Positions 1 to 7,359 of a stretch of 64,000 nucleotides of DNA are shown piece after piece (position 1 is the first letter of the stretch; the number at the start of each line of letters is the position of its first letter). The position numbers and the translations under genes were made by a program. The notes under the pieces were generated by a model, which saw only the letters and a program-made list of their open reading frames with translations, did no database searches and was not told the origin of the DNA. Origin of the DNA: Pantoea sp. WMus005 (GTDB lineage: Bacteria > Pseudomonadota > Gammaproteobacteria > Enterobacterales > Enterobacteriaceae); contig NZ_JACBXU010000006.1 in assembly GCF_013415305.1 (NCBI RefSeq), positions 62,001 through 126,000 of the forward strand, given 5' to 3'.

Positions 1-332
1 AGCATCGCCAGATGCAGTTCTGTCTGCTCATCCAGCGGCGCGATGGCGCGCGGCTGTTCGCTGACGGCGGGCAGCTGACGCGAGGCGGGCCGCTGCGAGG
101 CAACAAAAAAGCCCGATTTTGGACGGGCGACGGCGTAGCGCTCATCTTCCAGCGTGCGCAGTGTTTTCAGGGCGGTGGTGAGGCTGACATTGTACTGTGT
201 TGCCAGCGTCCGCACCGACGGCAGACGGCTGTCGGGTGCCAGTGAACCGCCGTGAATGGCCTGCTTAATCTGTTCTGCGATCTGGCGGTAACGACTGTTC
301 TGACTCTCCTGTTCCCCGATAATATCGGCCAT
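1..332 (-). CDS. GntR-family transcriptional regulator, N-terminal part (cut by window edge)
   Basis: Reading the minus strand from an ATG at 332, preceded by a G-rich ribosome site, gives about 110 residues of a GntR-type winged helix-turn-helix: an amphipathic helix with RYRQIAEQIKQAI, then a recognition segment LPSVRTLA and a wing ending KSGFFVA. The window ends before the effector domain, so whether this is a MocR type (aminotransferase-like C-terminus) cannot be seen; the linker after the wing is compatible with one. It is divergent from the six-gene operon starting at 499, with 166 bp between, so it is the natural candidate regulator of that operon. The family is certain; target and effector are inference. 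Confidence 0.85.
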   Translation of the reverse strand, partial: MADIIGEQESQNSRYRQIAEQIKQAIHGGSLAPDSRLPSVRTLATQYNVSLTTALKTLRTLEDERYAVARPKSGFFVASQRPASRQLPAVSEQPRAIAPLDEQTELHLAM

Positions 333-365
333 CTGTTCCACCCCATATCGGGCTGATCTGTGCAT

Positions 366-385
366 ATTCAACAGAGTACATTCAA
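366..385. promoter_or_regulatory. Candidate GntR operator: direct repeat of ATTCAA
   Basis: ATTCAA occurs at 366-371 and again at 380-385, same orientation, 14 bp apart, between the divergent GntR gene and the biosynthetic operon. MocR-type GntR regulators often bind direct repeats. The assignment rests on position and spacing only; no clear sigma-70 promoter was identified next to it. Confidence 0.25.
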
Positions 386-498
386 AGTAGTTTAGGCTGC
401 ATCTCTTAATTATTCATGACGCTAAACGGCCCGACGCCCCGTCAGCCGCCGGCTTCAGGCCATAAAGTGATACTGTTCAACTGAGGGAAACGTGAAAA

Positions 499-1965
499 AT
501 GAACAATCTGCCCGCCATGATGAAGGAGATTGAAGCGTATCTGTCGCCCGCCATCATTGAATCGGCTCAGCGCTGCTCTGTTCGCCTGCTGGCGGCGTTG
601 CCGGATCAGCAGACGCTGGAAAATAACCGCGTTCTGCTCGCCTATGGCGGCGGAAAAGACAGTAGCTACATGGTGGCTTACGTGCGTTACCTTCAGGGGC
701 TGATCTGGCTGCAGCAGGGCAGCACGTTTCATCTGCGGGTCAGTACTAACCGTCATGCGGCGATGAATCAGAGCGTGATGGAGAACATCCACCGCGTTTA
801 TCAGGCGCTGGCGATGCATGACGATGAACGGGCGGAATGTCTGGTGGTGGATGGCCTGCTGATCCGACCGTTTGCCCGCGACCTGACGATTCCTGAGAGC
901 GTACGGCAGCAGAACCGCAATGACGTGCTGATGAATGGCCACCGTTTTCGCGCTGATGCGCGCTCGACCTTCTGCAACGCCTGTAATCTCAGCATGGTGA
1001 ATTCCTTTGGCCTGGCGGCAGACTACAACGGCGGCGTGGATCTGATTATCACCGGCGACTCGCCGCAGGAGCAGGCCGCCTATGTCGCCTGGGCGAGACA
1101 CCTTTCCCGGCTGTTTGATGCGCCGGTAGCGGACAAAAGCCGGGGCTTCAGCGGATTTCTCCAGACGCTGGACGGTGTGGCAGAGCGCTACTTCAGCGAT
1201 GTTTACGGTGCCGATCAGCTGACACCTGCGCACCGCATCACCCACCAGCTCGCACGCGACCCGCTGTTTTTCAACATCTATCAGGACACCGCCTATGAAG
1301 CGGGCGCGCACTGGGCGCTGCTCAGCGAATTTATGCGCTTCCGTTTTGATGAACTGATGTTCAGCTTTTCCGAGTCCGACTGCGGTAATCCAACGCTGAT
1401 GGCGCATCTGCGCGGATTGCGGGCTGAAACGCTGCTGCAGCGCCACTATGCCGAAGGGATCCGCGAGTATGTGCGCTTCGCGCTGGGGCTGATGGTGAAG
1501 AAAGATTTTCCACCTGCGCTCATTAATGAGATGGCGGCGCGCTATCAGGACGACGATGCCATCCGGCAGCAGCGGCAGCGCGCGGCAGATTTCGCCATGC
1601 AGGCGTTTAACCTCAGTGAAGATCAGCTGATCTGCATGATCTACTCACCGTTCCTGGCGCAGGGAGCACAGCTCGGCCACTGGCTGTCGCAGCAACAGAT
1701 TGCGCTGGATGAAATAGCCATTCGCGACCTGCTTGAGCAGCGCAGTGAGGATCTCGCGCTGGCACAGCAGTTAACGCAGCTCTCCGGTATGACGCTGATG
1801 CAGATACGGCACTGCTGGCAGAGCAGGCCGGTGAGTTCGCTGCTGGAGGGCAAAAGCAGCGATCCGCTGTCGCGCGTGCTGCGTTTTGATCCTCACAAAG
1901 CGGTGATTCAGGTCAATAACGGTGTGCTCAATGACATCGTGACAGAAATTATTTCCGGGCGTTGA
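499..1965 (+). CDS. PP-loop (N-type ATP pyrophosphatase) enzyme of an unrecognised biosynthetic operon
   Basis: 488 residues. A PP-loop signature YGGGKDSS sits at residues 49-56 after a short helical N-terminus, as in adenylating enzymes that activate a carbonyl or carboxylate (asparagine synthetase, N-acetyl sugar amidotransferase, tRNA thiolases). A CNAC pair (Cys159, Cys162) follows and could bind metal, then an LIITGDSPQEQ segment typical of the alpha-hydrolase fold. The C-terminal 200 residues look helical and I do not recognise them. First gene of the operon, with a GAGGG ribosome site 8 nt before the ATG. A class II glutaminase lies two genes downstream, so the pair may act as a split asparagine-synthetase-like amidotransferase. 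Substrate unknown. A long antisense frame at 442-1446 is a codon-bias shadow. Confidence 0.85.
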   Translation: MNNLPAMMKEIEAYLSPAIIESAQRCSVRLLAALPDQQTLENNRVLLAYGGGKDSSYMVAYVRYLQGLIWLQQGSTFHLRVSTNRHAAMNQSVMENIHRVYQALAMHDDERAECLVVDGLLIRPFARDLTIPESVRQQNRNDVLMNGHRFRADARSTFCNACNLSMVNSFGLAADYNGGVDLIITGDSPQEQAAYVAWARHLSRLFDAPVADKSRGFSGFLQTLDGVAERYFSDVYGADQLTPAHRITHQLARDPLFFNIYQDTAYEAGAHWALLSEFMRFRFDELMFSFSESDCGNPTLMAHLRGLRAETLLQRHYAEGIREYVRFALGLMVKKDFPPALINEMAARYQDDDAIRQQRQRAADFAMQAFNLSEDQLICMIYSPFLAQGAQLGHWLSQQQIALDEIAIRDLLEQRSEDLALAQQLTQLSGMTLMQIRHCWQSRPVSSLLEGKSSDPLSRVLRFDPHKAVIQVNNGVLNDIVTEIISGR

Positions 1966-1982
1966 CCCGGTAAGGCGAGGCG

Positions 1983-3257
1983 ATGCAAAAGATTTTCCTG
2001 CAAATTGGCGCCACCCGCGACGGACAAAACCCCTACTGCGCGGTGGCGAAGCGCGACGGCTATTTTACCGTGCTGGCGGAAATGGGCGATTTTGTCGATT
2101 ACCAGTCGTTAAGCCTGGCCCTGCCGTTTGATTTGATCATTCGCCTCGACCGCCCTGAGAATCCGTGGGAGGTGATGCAGGCTTATCTGCATGCCGGTTT
2201 ACTTGCGCATCCGCTGGTGGTGCTGGCGGGCTTTGAAGCCTATAACGCCAGTGCCGGCCGGCTGCGCGAGATGCTGGCCGGGCCCGACGCGCCCGCCGCC
2301 TTTATTCCGCTGGATAAATATGCGCAGCGCATGGCGCTGAAAAAAGCCTGGCCGCGCTTCCCGCAGCCGGAGTTCCGCTTTTTCGCTTCACCGCTCAGTA
2401 TTCTGGATGCGGAACAGGCGCTGATCTATCCCTGCGTCGTCAAACCGGTAGATGGCGGTGGCGGGCTGGGCATCTGGCTGATTGAGCGCGCCGATCAGCT
2501 GCACAGCGTGGTGAAAAAACTGGTGCAGACCATGAACTACGGCGGACGCAGCTTCAGCGGCTTTATTGTGGAGAATGTGCTGGCCGGCGATGAGTTTTCG
2601 TTGCAGGGCGTGGTGCATCAGGGACATCCCCAGGCGCTGACCTGCTGCCAGAAGGTGATTGAGCAGCATCGGGATGCGGAGGGCTGCATCAGCTTTTATG
2701 AATCAGGCCATGTGGCGATGGCGGCAGCCGCTCTGCCGGCATCGTTCAGCAGCCTGATGAAATTCTGTTGTGAATCCTTTGGCTATCGGCAGGGCGCCTT
2801 TCATATCGATTTTATTGTGGTCAACGGCGTGCCGCATTTCCTGGAGATGGGGTTCCGGCTCTCCGGCATGGGCGTAGCGACGCTGGTGCAGGAGGCGACG
2901 GGCATCAACTGGGCGGAAGTCACCTTCCGGCTGGAAGCGGGCGACGCACTGCCCACCTTTGCCTTCACCACACCCGGTGCGGTCGGTCAGCTGCGTTTAC
3001 GGCAACCGGCGCAGCTGCAGGCGGCCGAACGCTGGATCGATCAGCATCAGCAGGGCGCGCTGTTACCACCACTCAGATTACCTGCATTGCAGGTTTCGCC
3101 CCGCTCCTCGCTTTATGCCGATCTGACCCGTCACGCAGGCATTCTTGCCACCTTCAGCCTGACGGCCACGACGCGTGAGCCGATCATGAGCACGTTTCAG
3201 CAGGTGATTGCCGCGCAATCCGTCACAGCCGGGAGAGACAAAGTATGTGCAGGATGA
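1983..3257 (+). CDS. ATP-grasp ligase of the same operon
   Basis: 424 residues. ATP-grasp features: VVKPVDGGGGLG around residues 152-162 (adenine/phosphate loop, Lys154), IVENVLAGDEFSLQG around 195-209, and the metal-binding stretch FHIDFIVVNG...FLEMGFRLSG (Asp276, Glu288). The family forms acyl-phosphates and joins them to amines, commonly making dipeptide-like products. Starts 17 nt after the PP-loop gene with an AGGCGAGG ribosome site, and its last 13 nt overlap the glutaminase gene, indicating coupled translation. The C-terminal 110 residues after the grasp core are less conserved-looking. Family assignment is strong; substrate and product are not deducible. It is not close to carbamoyl-phosphate synthase or D-Ala ligase that I can tell. 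Confidence 0.87.
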   Translation: MQKIFLQIGATRDGQNPYCAVAKRDGYFTVLAEMGDFVDYQSLSLALPFDLIIRLDRPENPWEVMQAYLHAGLLAHPLVVLAGFEAYNASAGRLREMLAGPDAPAAFIPLDKYAQRMALKKAWPRFPQPEFRFFASPLSILDAEQALIYPCVVKPVDGGGGLGIWLIERADQLHSVVKKLVQTMNYGGRSFSGFIVENVLAGDEFSLQGVVHQGHPQALTCCQKVIEQHRDAEGCISFYESGHVAMAAAALPASFSSLMKFCCESFGYRQGAFHIDFIVVNGVPHFLEMGFRLSGMGVATLVQEATGINWAEVTFRLEAGDALPTFAFTTPGAVGQLRLRQPAQLQAAERWIDQHQQGALLPPLRLPALQVSPRSSLYADLTRHAGILATFSLTATTREPIMSTFQQVIAAQSVTAGRDKVCAG

Positions 3258-3952
3258 TTCTGGCACATGGCCAGTTCGACAGCGCACAGGTTTTAGAGGC
3301 GGCGCGCGCCATGAGCTGCGGTGAAGGTGCTGAACACGATGGCCCCATCAAGTCACATCCTAACGGCTGGGGCTGCCTGTGGCTGGAAGAGGGCGAGATT
3401 CGGACTCTGCACGGCACCGGTCCGTTCGCAGAGGCCCTGCCGGGCATTGATGTGGATCGCCTGCGCAGCCGGTTTCTGGCGGTGCATGTACGTCACGCCA
3501 CATTGAGTAAAAATCAGGGGCTGGCGTTTTCGCATCCGCTGTGGCGCAACAGCGCCGGACATCAGTGGTACATGATGCATAACGGTTTTCTGCCGACGAT
3601 TTATCGCCATCTTGGCCTGGCGGAATCGCGCTTCGATTCTGAAGAGTATCTGCGCTATCTGGTGGATCAGACTACGCCTGCCGATTTCACCCGCGACTTT
3701 CTGCGCGCAAAGATGGCGCAGGTTGAGCCCGGCGGCAGTGCAGGCAATGCCATTATCGTCACCCGCGACAAAGCCTGGGCGTGGCAGTGGTATCCGCACG
3801 ACACCCCCTGGCCCGACTATTTTACGATGCATGTTCGGCAACAGGAGGATTGCACGCTGATCGCCTCTGAACCCGTGACAATACCCGGCAGCGCCGGTAG
3901 CTGGCGGCGAATGAACAATCATGAACTCTATGAAATACCGTTTAGGGAGTGA
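3245..3952 (+). CDS. Class II glutamine amidotransferase (Ntn-hydrolase glutaminase)
   Basis: 235 residues starting MCRM, so removal of Met would expose the catalytic Cys2 nucleophile of class II glutaminases. Other hallmarks are GWG at 41-43, VRHAT at 82-86 (substrate Arg83) and HNGF at 112-115 (oxyanion Asn113-Gly114). This domain releases ammonia from glutamine. The protein is a free-standing glutaminase with no synthetase domain, like EgtC or YafJ, so it needs a partner. The PP-loop enzyme at 499-1965 and the ATP-grasp at 1983-3257 are the two candidates. Overlaps the ATP-grasp gene by 13 nt. An alternative is a gamma-glutamyl hydrolase role as in EgtC. Confidence 0.88.
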   Translation: MCRMILAHGQFDSAQVLEAARAMSCGEGAEHDGPIKSHPNGWGCLWLEEGEIRTLHGTGPFAEALPGIDVDRLRSRFLAVHVRHATLSKNQGLAFSHPLWRNSAGHQWYMMHNGFLPTIYRHLGLAESRFDSEEYLRYLVDQTTPADFTRDFLRAKMAQVEPGGSAGNAIIVTRDKAWAWQWYPHDTPWPDYFTMHVRQQEDCTLIASEPVTIPGSAGSWRRMNNHELYEIPFRE

Positions 3953-3957
3953 TAAAC

Positions 3958-4758
3958 ATGGCTATTTTCAATCAGTTCCGCGTGATTAATCCCAACATGT
4001 TTGTGGAATCGACCTGGCTGGATGACATCGTCACTGCACGGGTGCCGCTGCTGGTGTTGCGTAATTTCCTGACGCCAGAGGTGCGGGAAGCGGTGGTGGC
4101 TGACCTTCAGCGCTGCCGGAAAAAGATCCGTGTCTCTCACTATCCCAATGGCGCGCTGACCACGCTTGGCCCCTATCTGGCACGCCATACGGCGGCACCT
4201 GATAACTATTTCACTGAGCTGCGCGATATCCAGCCAGCGTTGCCGACATCCCTGAACCAGCTGCGGGAACAGGTTTACCGCTGGGTGCAGCACGCGCTGC
4301 GGCTGGAGAGCTTAAACATCGCCCACGAACCGGGTTGTGGTGACTACGCCGGTTCTATCGTGCGCTTTCATGCCGATGGCGTCGCGAACCCGCTGCATAA
4401 CGACAACATCGTGCGCGACGCCGCAGCAACGTCGCTGATGGTGACGCAGATTCTGCATCAGCTCAGCTGCGTGGTCTGCCTGCAGGAGTGCAATGCGGGC
4501 GGAGCACTGCGCATCTACAACAAAAAGTGGACGCCGGAGGATGAGCAGTTCAAAACCGCCGGTGAGCTGGGTTATCGCAGTGGGGTGATTGAAAACAGCG
4601 AAATCTGTGAATTTTCACCGCGCAGCGGCGATATCTATCTGTTTAATCCTGCTTTTTATCATGAGATCGACCGGGTCGAAGGTGACACCCGCATCACCAT
4701 GGGGTTCTTTTTCGGGCTGACTGATAAAAAGATGAAACACGCTATCGCCTGGAGCTAA
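3958..4758 (+). CDS. Fe(II)/2-oxoglutarate-type oxygenase
   Basis: 266 residues from the ATG at 3958, 8 nt after an AGGGAG ribosome site; a GTG three codons earlier overlaps the glutaminase stop and is less likely. Non-haem iron triad: HND at residues 147-149, distal His235, with Arg245 ten residues later, the usual 2-oxoglutarate carboxylate anchor. The order HxD, beta strands, DIYLFNPAFYHEIDRV, R-TMGFFFG is that of the prolyl-hydroxylase/PhyH-like cupin fold. Likely hydroxylates or desaturates a small molecule or carrier-free amino acid made by the operon. Substrate unknown. Fifth-base spacing to the gene before suggests one transcript. Confidence 0.8.
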   Translation: MAIFNQFRVINPNMFVESTWLDDIVTARVPLLVLRNFLTPEVREAVVADLQRCRKKIRVSHYPNGALTTLGPYLARHTAAPDNYFTELRDIQPALPTSLNQLREQVYRWVQHALRLESLNIAHEPGCGDYAGSIVRFHADGVANPLHNDNIVRDAAATSLMVTQILHQLSCVVCLQECNAGGALRIYNKKWTPEDEQFKTAGELGYRSGVIENSEICEFSPRSGDIYLFNPAFYHEIDRVEGDTRITMGFFFGLTDKKMKHAIAWS

Positions 4759-4787
4759 GCCGGGTTATGACAGAAAAGGAGAAGGGG

Positions 4788-5288
4788 ATGACGGCATTTG
4801 AACAAATTACTGCGCTGCTGGATCAGCATCAGGCCAGTTACCGCGTGGTGGAGCATGAGGCGGTAGGGCAGACCGAGGAGATCAGCCAGATACGCGGCAA
4901 CGCGCTGGGTCAGGCGGCCAAAGCGATGGTACTGGAGGTCAGTATGCCGGACGGTGCGCCGTCGCGACAGCTACTGGCCATTGTGCCGGGTGACTGTCGG
5001 ATCAATTTTAAAAACGCGGCGCGCGCCATCGGCGGAAAAAAATCCTCTTTCGCCCCGCCGGAGCTGGCGCAGGCGCTGACCGGCTGTGTGATGGGTGCGG
5101 TGCCACCGTTTAGTTTTGATGACCGGCTGGCATTGCGGGTGGATACCCGGCTGCAACAGGTCGGCACGTTATGGTTTAACGCGGGCGAGCTGGAGAAGTC
5201 GATCGCGCTGGCTACAGATGATTATTTTCGCATCGTGGGTGAAGCGTGCTGTGCAGATATCGCATCCCCGATTGCGATCACCGCCTGA
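4788..5288 (+). CDS. YbaK/YeaK-family aminoacyl-tRNA deacylase (trans-editing)
   Basis: 166 residues from the ATG at 4788, chosen because an AAGGAG ribosome site lies 7 nt before it; an upstream ATG at 4767 lacks one. It aligns by eye with E. coli YeaK: RVVEHEAVG, IRGNALGQAAKAMVLEV with the conserved lysine, GGKKSSFAPPEL, TGCVMGAVPPFSF and FNAGELEKSI. The family hydrolyses mischarged aminoacyl-tRNA. A second copy inside a biosynthetic operon is unusual and suggests protection: clearing tRNA loaded with a non-protein amino acid made by the pathway. That role is inference. It could instead be a simple housekeeping copy, but the gene order argues against this. Confidence 0.85.
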   Translation: MTAFEQITALLDQHQASYRVVEHEAVGQTEEISQIRGNALGQAAKAMVLEVSMPDGAPSRQLLAIVPGDCRINFKNAARAIGGKKSSFAPPELAQALTGCVMGAVPPFSFDDRLALRVDTRLQQVGTLWFNAGELEKSIALATDDYFRIVGEACCADIASPIAITA

Positions 5289-5309
5289 CAGCGGGGCAAG
5301 GAGTTTCTG

Positions 5310-6221
5310 ATGTCGGTAAAAGATATGCTGTTAGCGCTGTGCGTGGTGGTGGCATGGGGCGTGAATTTTGTGGTGATCAAGCTGGGGCTGCAGGGCATGC
5401 CGCCTTTTTTACTGGCCGGACTGCGTTTTACCCTGGTCGCCTTTCCCGCCATTTTCTTTGTGCGACGCCCGCCGATTCCGCTGCGCTGGCTGGTGGTTTA
5501 CGGCATGACCATCAGTTTTGGTCAGTTTGCGTTTCTGTTCCTGGCAATCAAGCTGGGTATGCCAGCCGGTCTGGCCTCGCTGGTGCTTCAGGCGCAGGCA
5601 TTCTTTACCCTGTTGCTGGGCGCGCTGTTGCTGGCGGAGAAGCTGCGCTGGAATCATATCGTCGGGATTATTATCGCCACGCTGGGGATGTTTATGCTGG
5701 CGACAGCTGGAATGGAAGGGCAGACCAGCGCCGGGATTACGCTGACGACCATGATGCTCACGCTGTCGGCAGCGCTGTCTTGGGGACTGGGGAATATCAC
5801 CAATAAGATCATCATGCGAAACCGTAGCGTGCCGATCATGTCGCTGGTGGTCTGGAGCGCGCTCGTACCGATCATTCCTTTCTTTGCCTGTTCGCTGCTG
5901 TTTGATGGCCAGGCCGCTATTGTTAACAGTCTGCTGCATATCGGCCTGCAGACCGTGCTGGCGCTGATCTATCTGGCGTTTGTCGCCACCATTGTGGGCT
6001 ACGCTATCTGGGGAAACTTGCTGAGTCGCTACGAAACCTGGCGCGTCGCGCCGCTGTCGCTGCTGGTGCCGGTGGTGGGGTTGATGACCGCCGCGCTGGT
6101 GCTGGATGAGCGTCTCTCCGGGCAGCAGATGCTGGGAGCGGGGGTGATTATTCTGGGACTGCTGGTGAATGTGTTTGGCGGCGTGCTGGGTCAGCGTTTA
6201 GCGATGCGAACCCAGCTGTAA
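5310..6221 (+). CDS. EamA-family (DMT superfamily) exporter
   Basis: 303 residues with about ten hydrophobic helices in two homologous halves. Closely resembles E. coli EamA (YdeD), the O-acetylserine/cysteine exporter: VVAWGVNFVVIKLGL near the N-terminus, MPAGLASLVLQAQAFFTLLLGA in the middle and RYETWRVAPLSLLVPVVGL near the end. It is last in the operon, 21 nt after the deacylase gene with an AAGGAG ribosome site. Probable role here is export of the operon's amino-acid-like product or of a precursor. Because EamA itself occurs as a stand-alone gene elsewhere in enterics, membership is supported only by spacing and orientation. Confidence 0.87.
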   Translation: MSVKDMLLALCVVVAWGVNFVVIKLGLQGMPPFLLAGLRFTLVAFPAIFFVRRPPIPLRWLVVYGMTISFGQFAFLFLAIKLGMPAGLASLVLQAQAFFTLLLGALLLAEKLRWNHIVGIIIATLGMFMLATAGMEGQTSAGITLTTMMLTLSAALSWGLGNITNKIIMRNRSVPIMSLVVWSALVPIIPFFACSLLFDGQAAIVNSLLHIGLQTVLALIYLAFVATIVGYAIWGNLLSRYETWRVAPLSLLVPVVGLMTAALVLDERLSGQQMLGAGVIILGLLVNVFGGVLGQRLAMRTQL

Positions 6222-6249
6222 GGAAAAGCCTGGCTTCAGAGATAAGGGC

Positions 6250-6276
6250 AAAAAAAACGCCGCTAATGCGGCGTTT
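6250..6276 (-). terminator. Rho-independent terminator of ibpA
   Basis: Perfect 9-bp stem AAACGCCGC / GCGGCGTTT with a 4-nt loop at 6255-6276, followed on the minus strand by eight T. It directly follows the ibpA stop, so ibpA is monocistronic here. It may also stop plus-strand transcripts from the exporter gene, although that side lacks a long T run. Confidence 0.88.
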
Positions 6277-6283
6277 GTCAGGA

Positions 6284-6700
6284 TTACTTCAGAATCTCAA
6301 TACGGCGTGGTTTCGCCTCTTCCGGAACCAGGCGTTCAAGGTCGATGCTCAGCAGACCATTTTCAAGGCGGGCATCGCGTACCACAATGTGGTCGGCGAG
6401 CTGGAATTTACGCTCGAAGTTGCGCTCGGCAATCCCCTGATACAGGTATTTACGCTCGGCCTGCTCTTCAGGATGGGCACCCCGCACGATCAGCACGTTA
6501 TCATGCGCCGTGATATCCAGTTCGCTCTGAGAAAAACCGGCCACTGCAATGGTAATGCGATAGTGATTTTCATCGACCAGTTCAACGTTATAAGGAGGAT
6601 AGCCGCCATTACTCTGATTCTGATTAGATTCGAGCAGATTAAACAGGCGATCAAAACCGATAGCAGAGCGATAAAGTGGGGTGAGATCAAAATTACGCAT
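6284..6700 (-). CDS. ibpA: Small heat-shock protein IbpA
   Basis: 138 residues, starting [24 protein letters not shown] as in E. coli IbpA (137 residues). The alpha-crystallin domain spans residues 35-125 ([20 protein letters not shown]...LIVRG...[14 protein letters not shown]), with the C-terminal IEI motif (R-R-I-E-I-L-K) that docks between subunits. Holdase that binds aggregating proteins for DnaK/ClpB. The start at 6700 follows a TCAGGAGT ribosome site; a longer frame to 6766 runs through the thermometer leader and is not used. In E. coli ibpB lies immediately downstream; here a terminator does, so this locus carries only one gene. Confidence 0.97.
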   Translation of the reverse strand: MRNFDLTPLYRSAIGFDRLFNLLESNQNQSNGGYPPYNVELVDENHYRITIAVAGFSQSELDITAHDNVLIVRGAHPEEQAERKYLYQGIAERNFERKFQLADHIVVRDARLENGLLSIDLERLVPEEAKPRRIEILK

Positions 6701-6704
6701 ATTA

Positions 6705-6726
6705 AGACTCCTGAAGTTCAGCAAGT
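6705..6726 (-). promoter_or_regulatory. ROSE-type RNA thermometer hairpin before ibpA
   Basis: On the minus strand the leader contains TTGCT (6720-6724) followed after GAACTTC by the ribosome site AGGAGT (6707-6712). This is the conserved U-Y-GCU / AGGA pairing of ROSE elements, which hides the ribosome site at low temperature and melts on heat shock. Known for enterobacterial ibpA leaders; pairing read by eye, not folded. Confidence 0.75.
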
Positions 6727-6808
6727 TTTGGCAACCTTCCACTATTGGACAGGCTGGATACGGCACCTCACTGTCCCTTGCGGCAACGGTGAGTGCGTCC
6801 GTAAACTA

Positions 6809-6839
6809 AAAATGGGTGTCAGAAGAGGATTTTCAAGAG
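6809..6839 (-). promoter_or_regulatory. Sigma-32 heat-shock promoter of ibpA
   Basis: Minus strand reads CTCTTGAAA (6831-6839), a 13-15 nt spacer, then ACCCATTTT (6809-6817). This matches the sigma-32 consensus CTTGAAA / CCCCATnT closely. It lies about 110 bp upstream of the ibpA start, leaving room for the long thermometer leader. Confidence 0.8.
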
Positions 6840-6990
6840 GGCGAAATGCAATTTTTTTCGCCATATTGAGGAAATGACATACACTCAGAACTACTTTTGC
6901 CAGACCAGAACGGACTTCGCCTCAGAGTGTTGACGTTGTCTGGCAAGCCAACTCAGCCAGGCTTATGCCATGGCTGAAGGGATGATGATG

Positions 6991-7359
6991 ATGAAATTAA
7001 TGAAGACCTTACCTCTGGCTGGAATGGTGTGCTGCGCAATGGCAACAACCGGCTGTTCCAGCGTGATGTCTCACACTGGTGCGAGTCAGGGTTACTATCC
7101 CGGCACCCGTGCCAGCGCTGACATGCTGGCCGATGGTGGTACCAGTTGGGCATTGAAACCACTGGCGTTAATCGATCTTCCTTTCTCTGCCGTGCTGGAT
7201 ACGCTGCTGCTACCGTGGGACTACTACCGTAGCGACAAAGACAAAACTCTCGACTCCCCACGTGAACGCATCCTGCAGAGCGAAAGGCTGGCGCATACCA
7301 ACGAAAGCCTGGCACAGGCGCAGCCTATGCCTCTTGTGCGGTCGCAGCCGCAACTGTAA
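6991..7359 (+). CDS. yidQ: YidQ-family (YceK/YidQ) lipoprotein
   Basis: 122 residues from the ATG at 6991, 9 nt after AAGGG; four ATG codons in tandem (6982-6991) plus one at 6970 make the exact start uncertain. A hydrophobic signal segment ends TTGC, with the lipobox Cys about 22 residues in, followed by SSVMSHTG, YYPGTRASA and DLPFSAVLDTLLLPWD as in E. coli YidQ. Probably an outer- or inner-membrane-anchored lipoprotein of unknown function. Next to ibpA as in E. coli. Its last 35 nt overlap the convergent yidR gene, so the two messages share a complementary 3' end. Confidence 0.88.
   Translation: MKLMKTLPLAGMVCCAMATTGCSSVMSHTGASQGYYPGTRASADMLADGGTSWALKPLALIDLPFSAVLDTLLLPWDYYRSDKDKTLDSPRERILQSERLAHTNESLAQAQPMPLVRSQPQL

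Noticed and set aside
442-1446. 334-residue antisense frame over the PP-loop gene
   Set aside because: Opposite strand of a gene with a clear family motif and ribosome site; the antisense protein has no recognisable domain. It follows from high GC at third positions.
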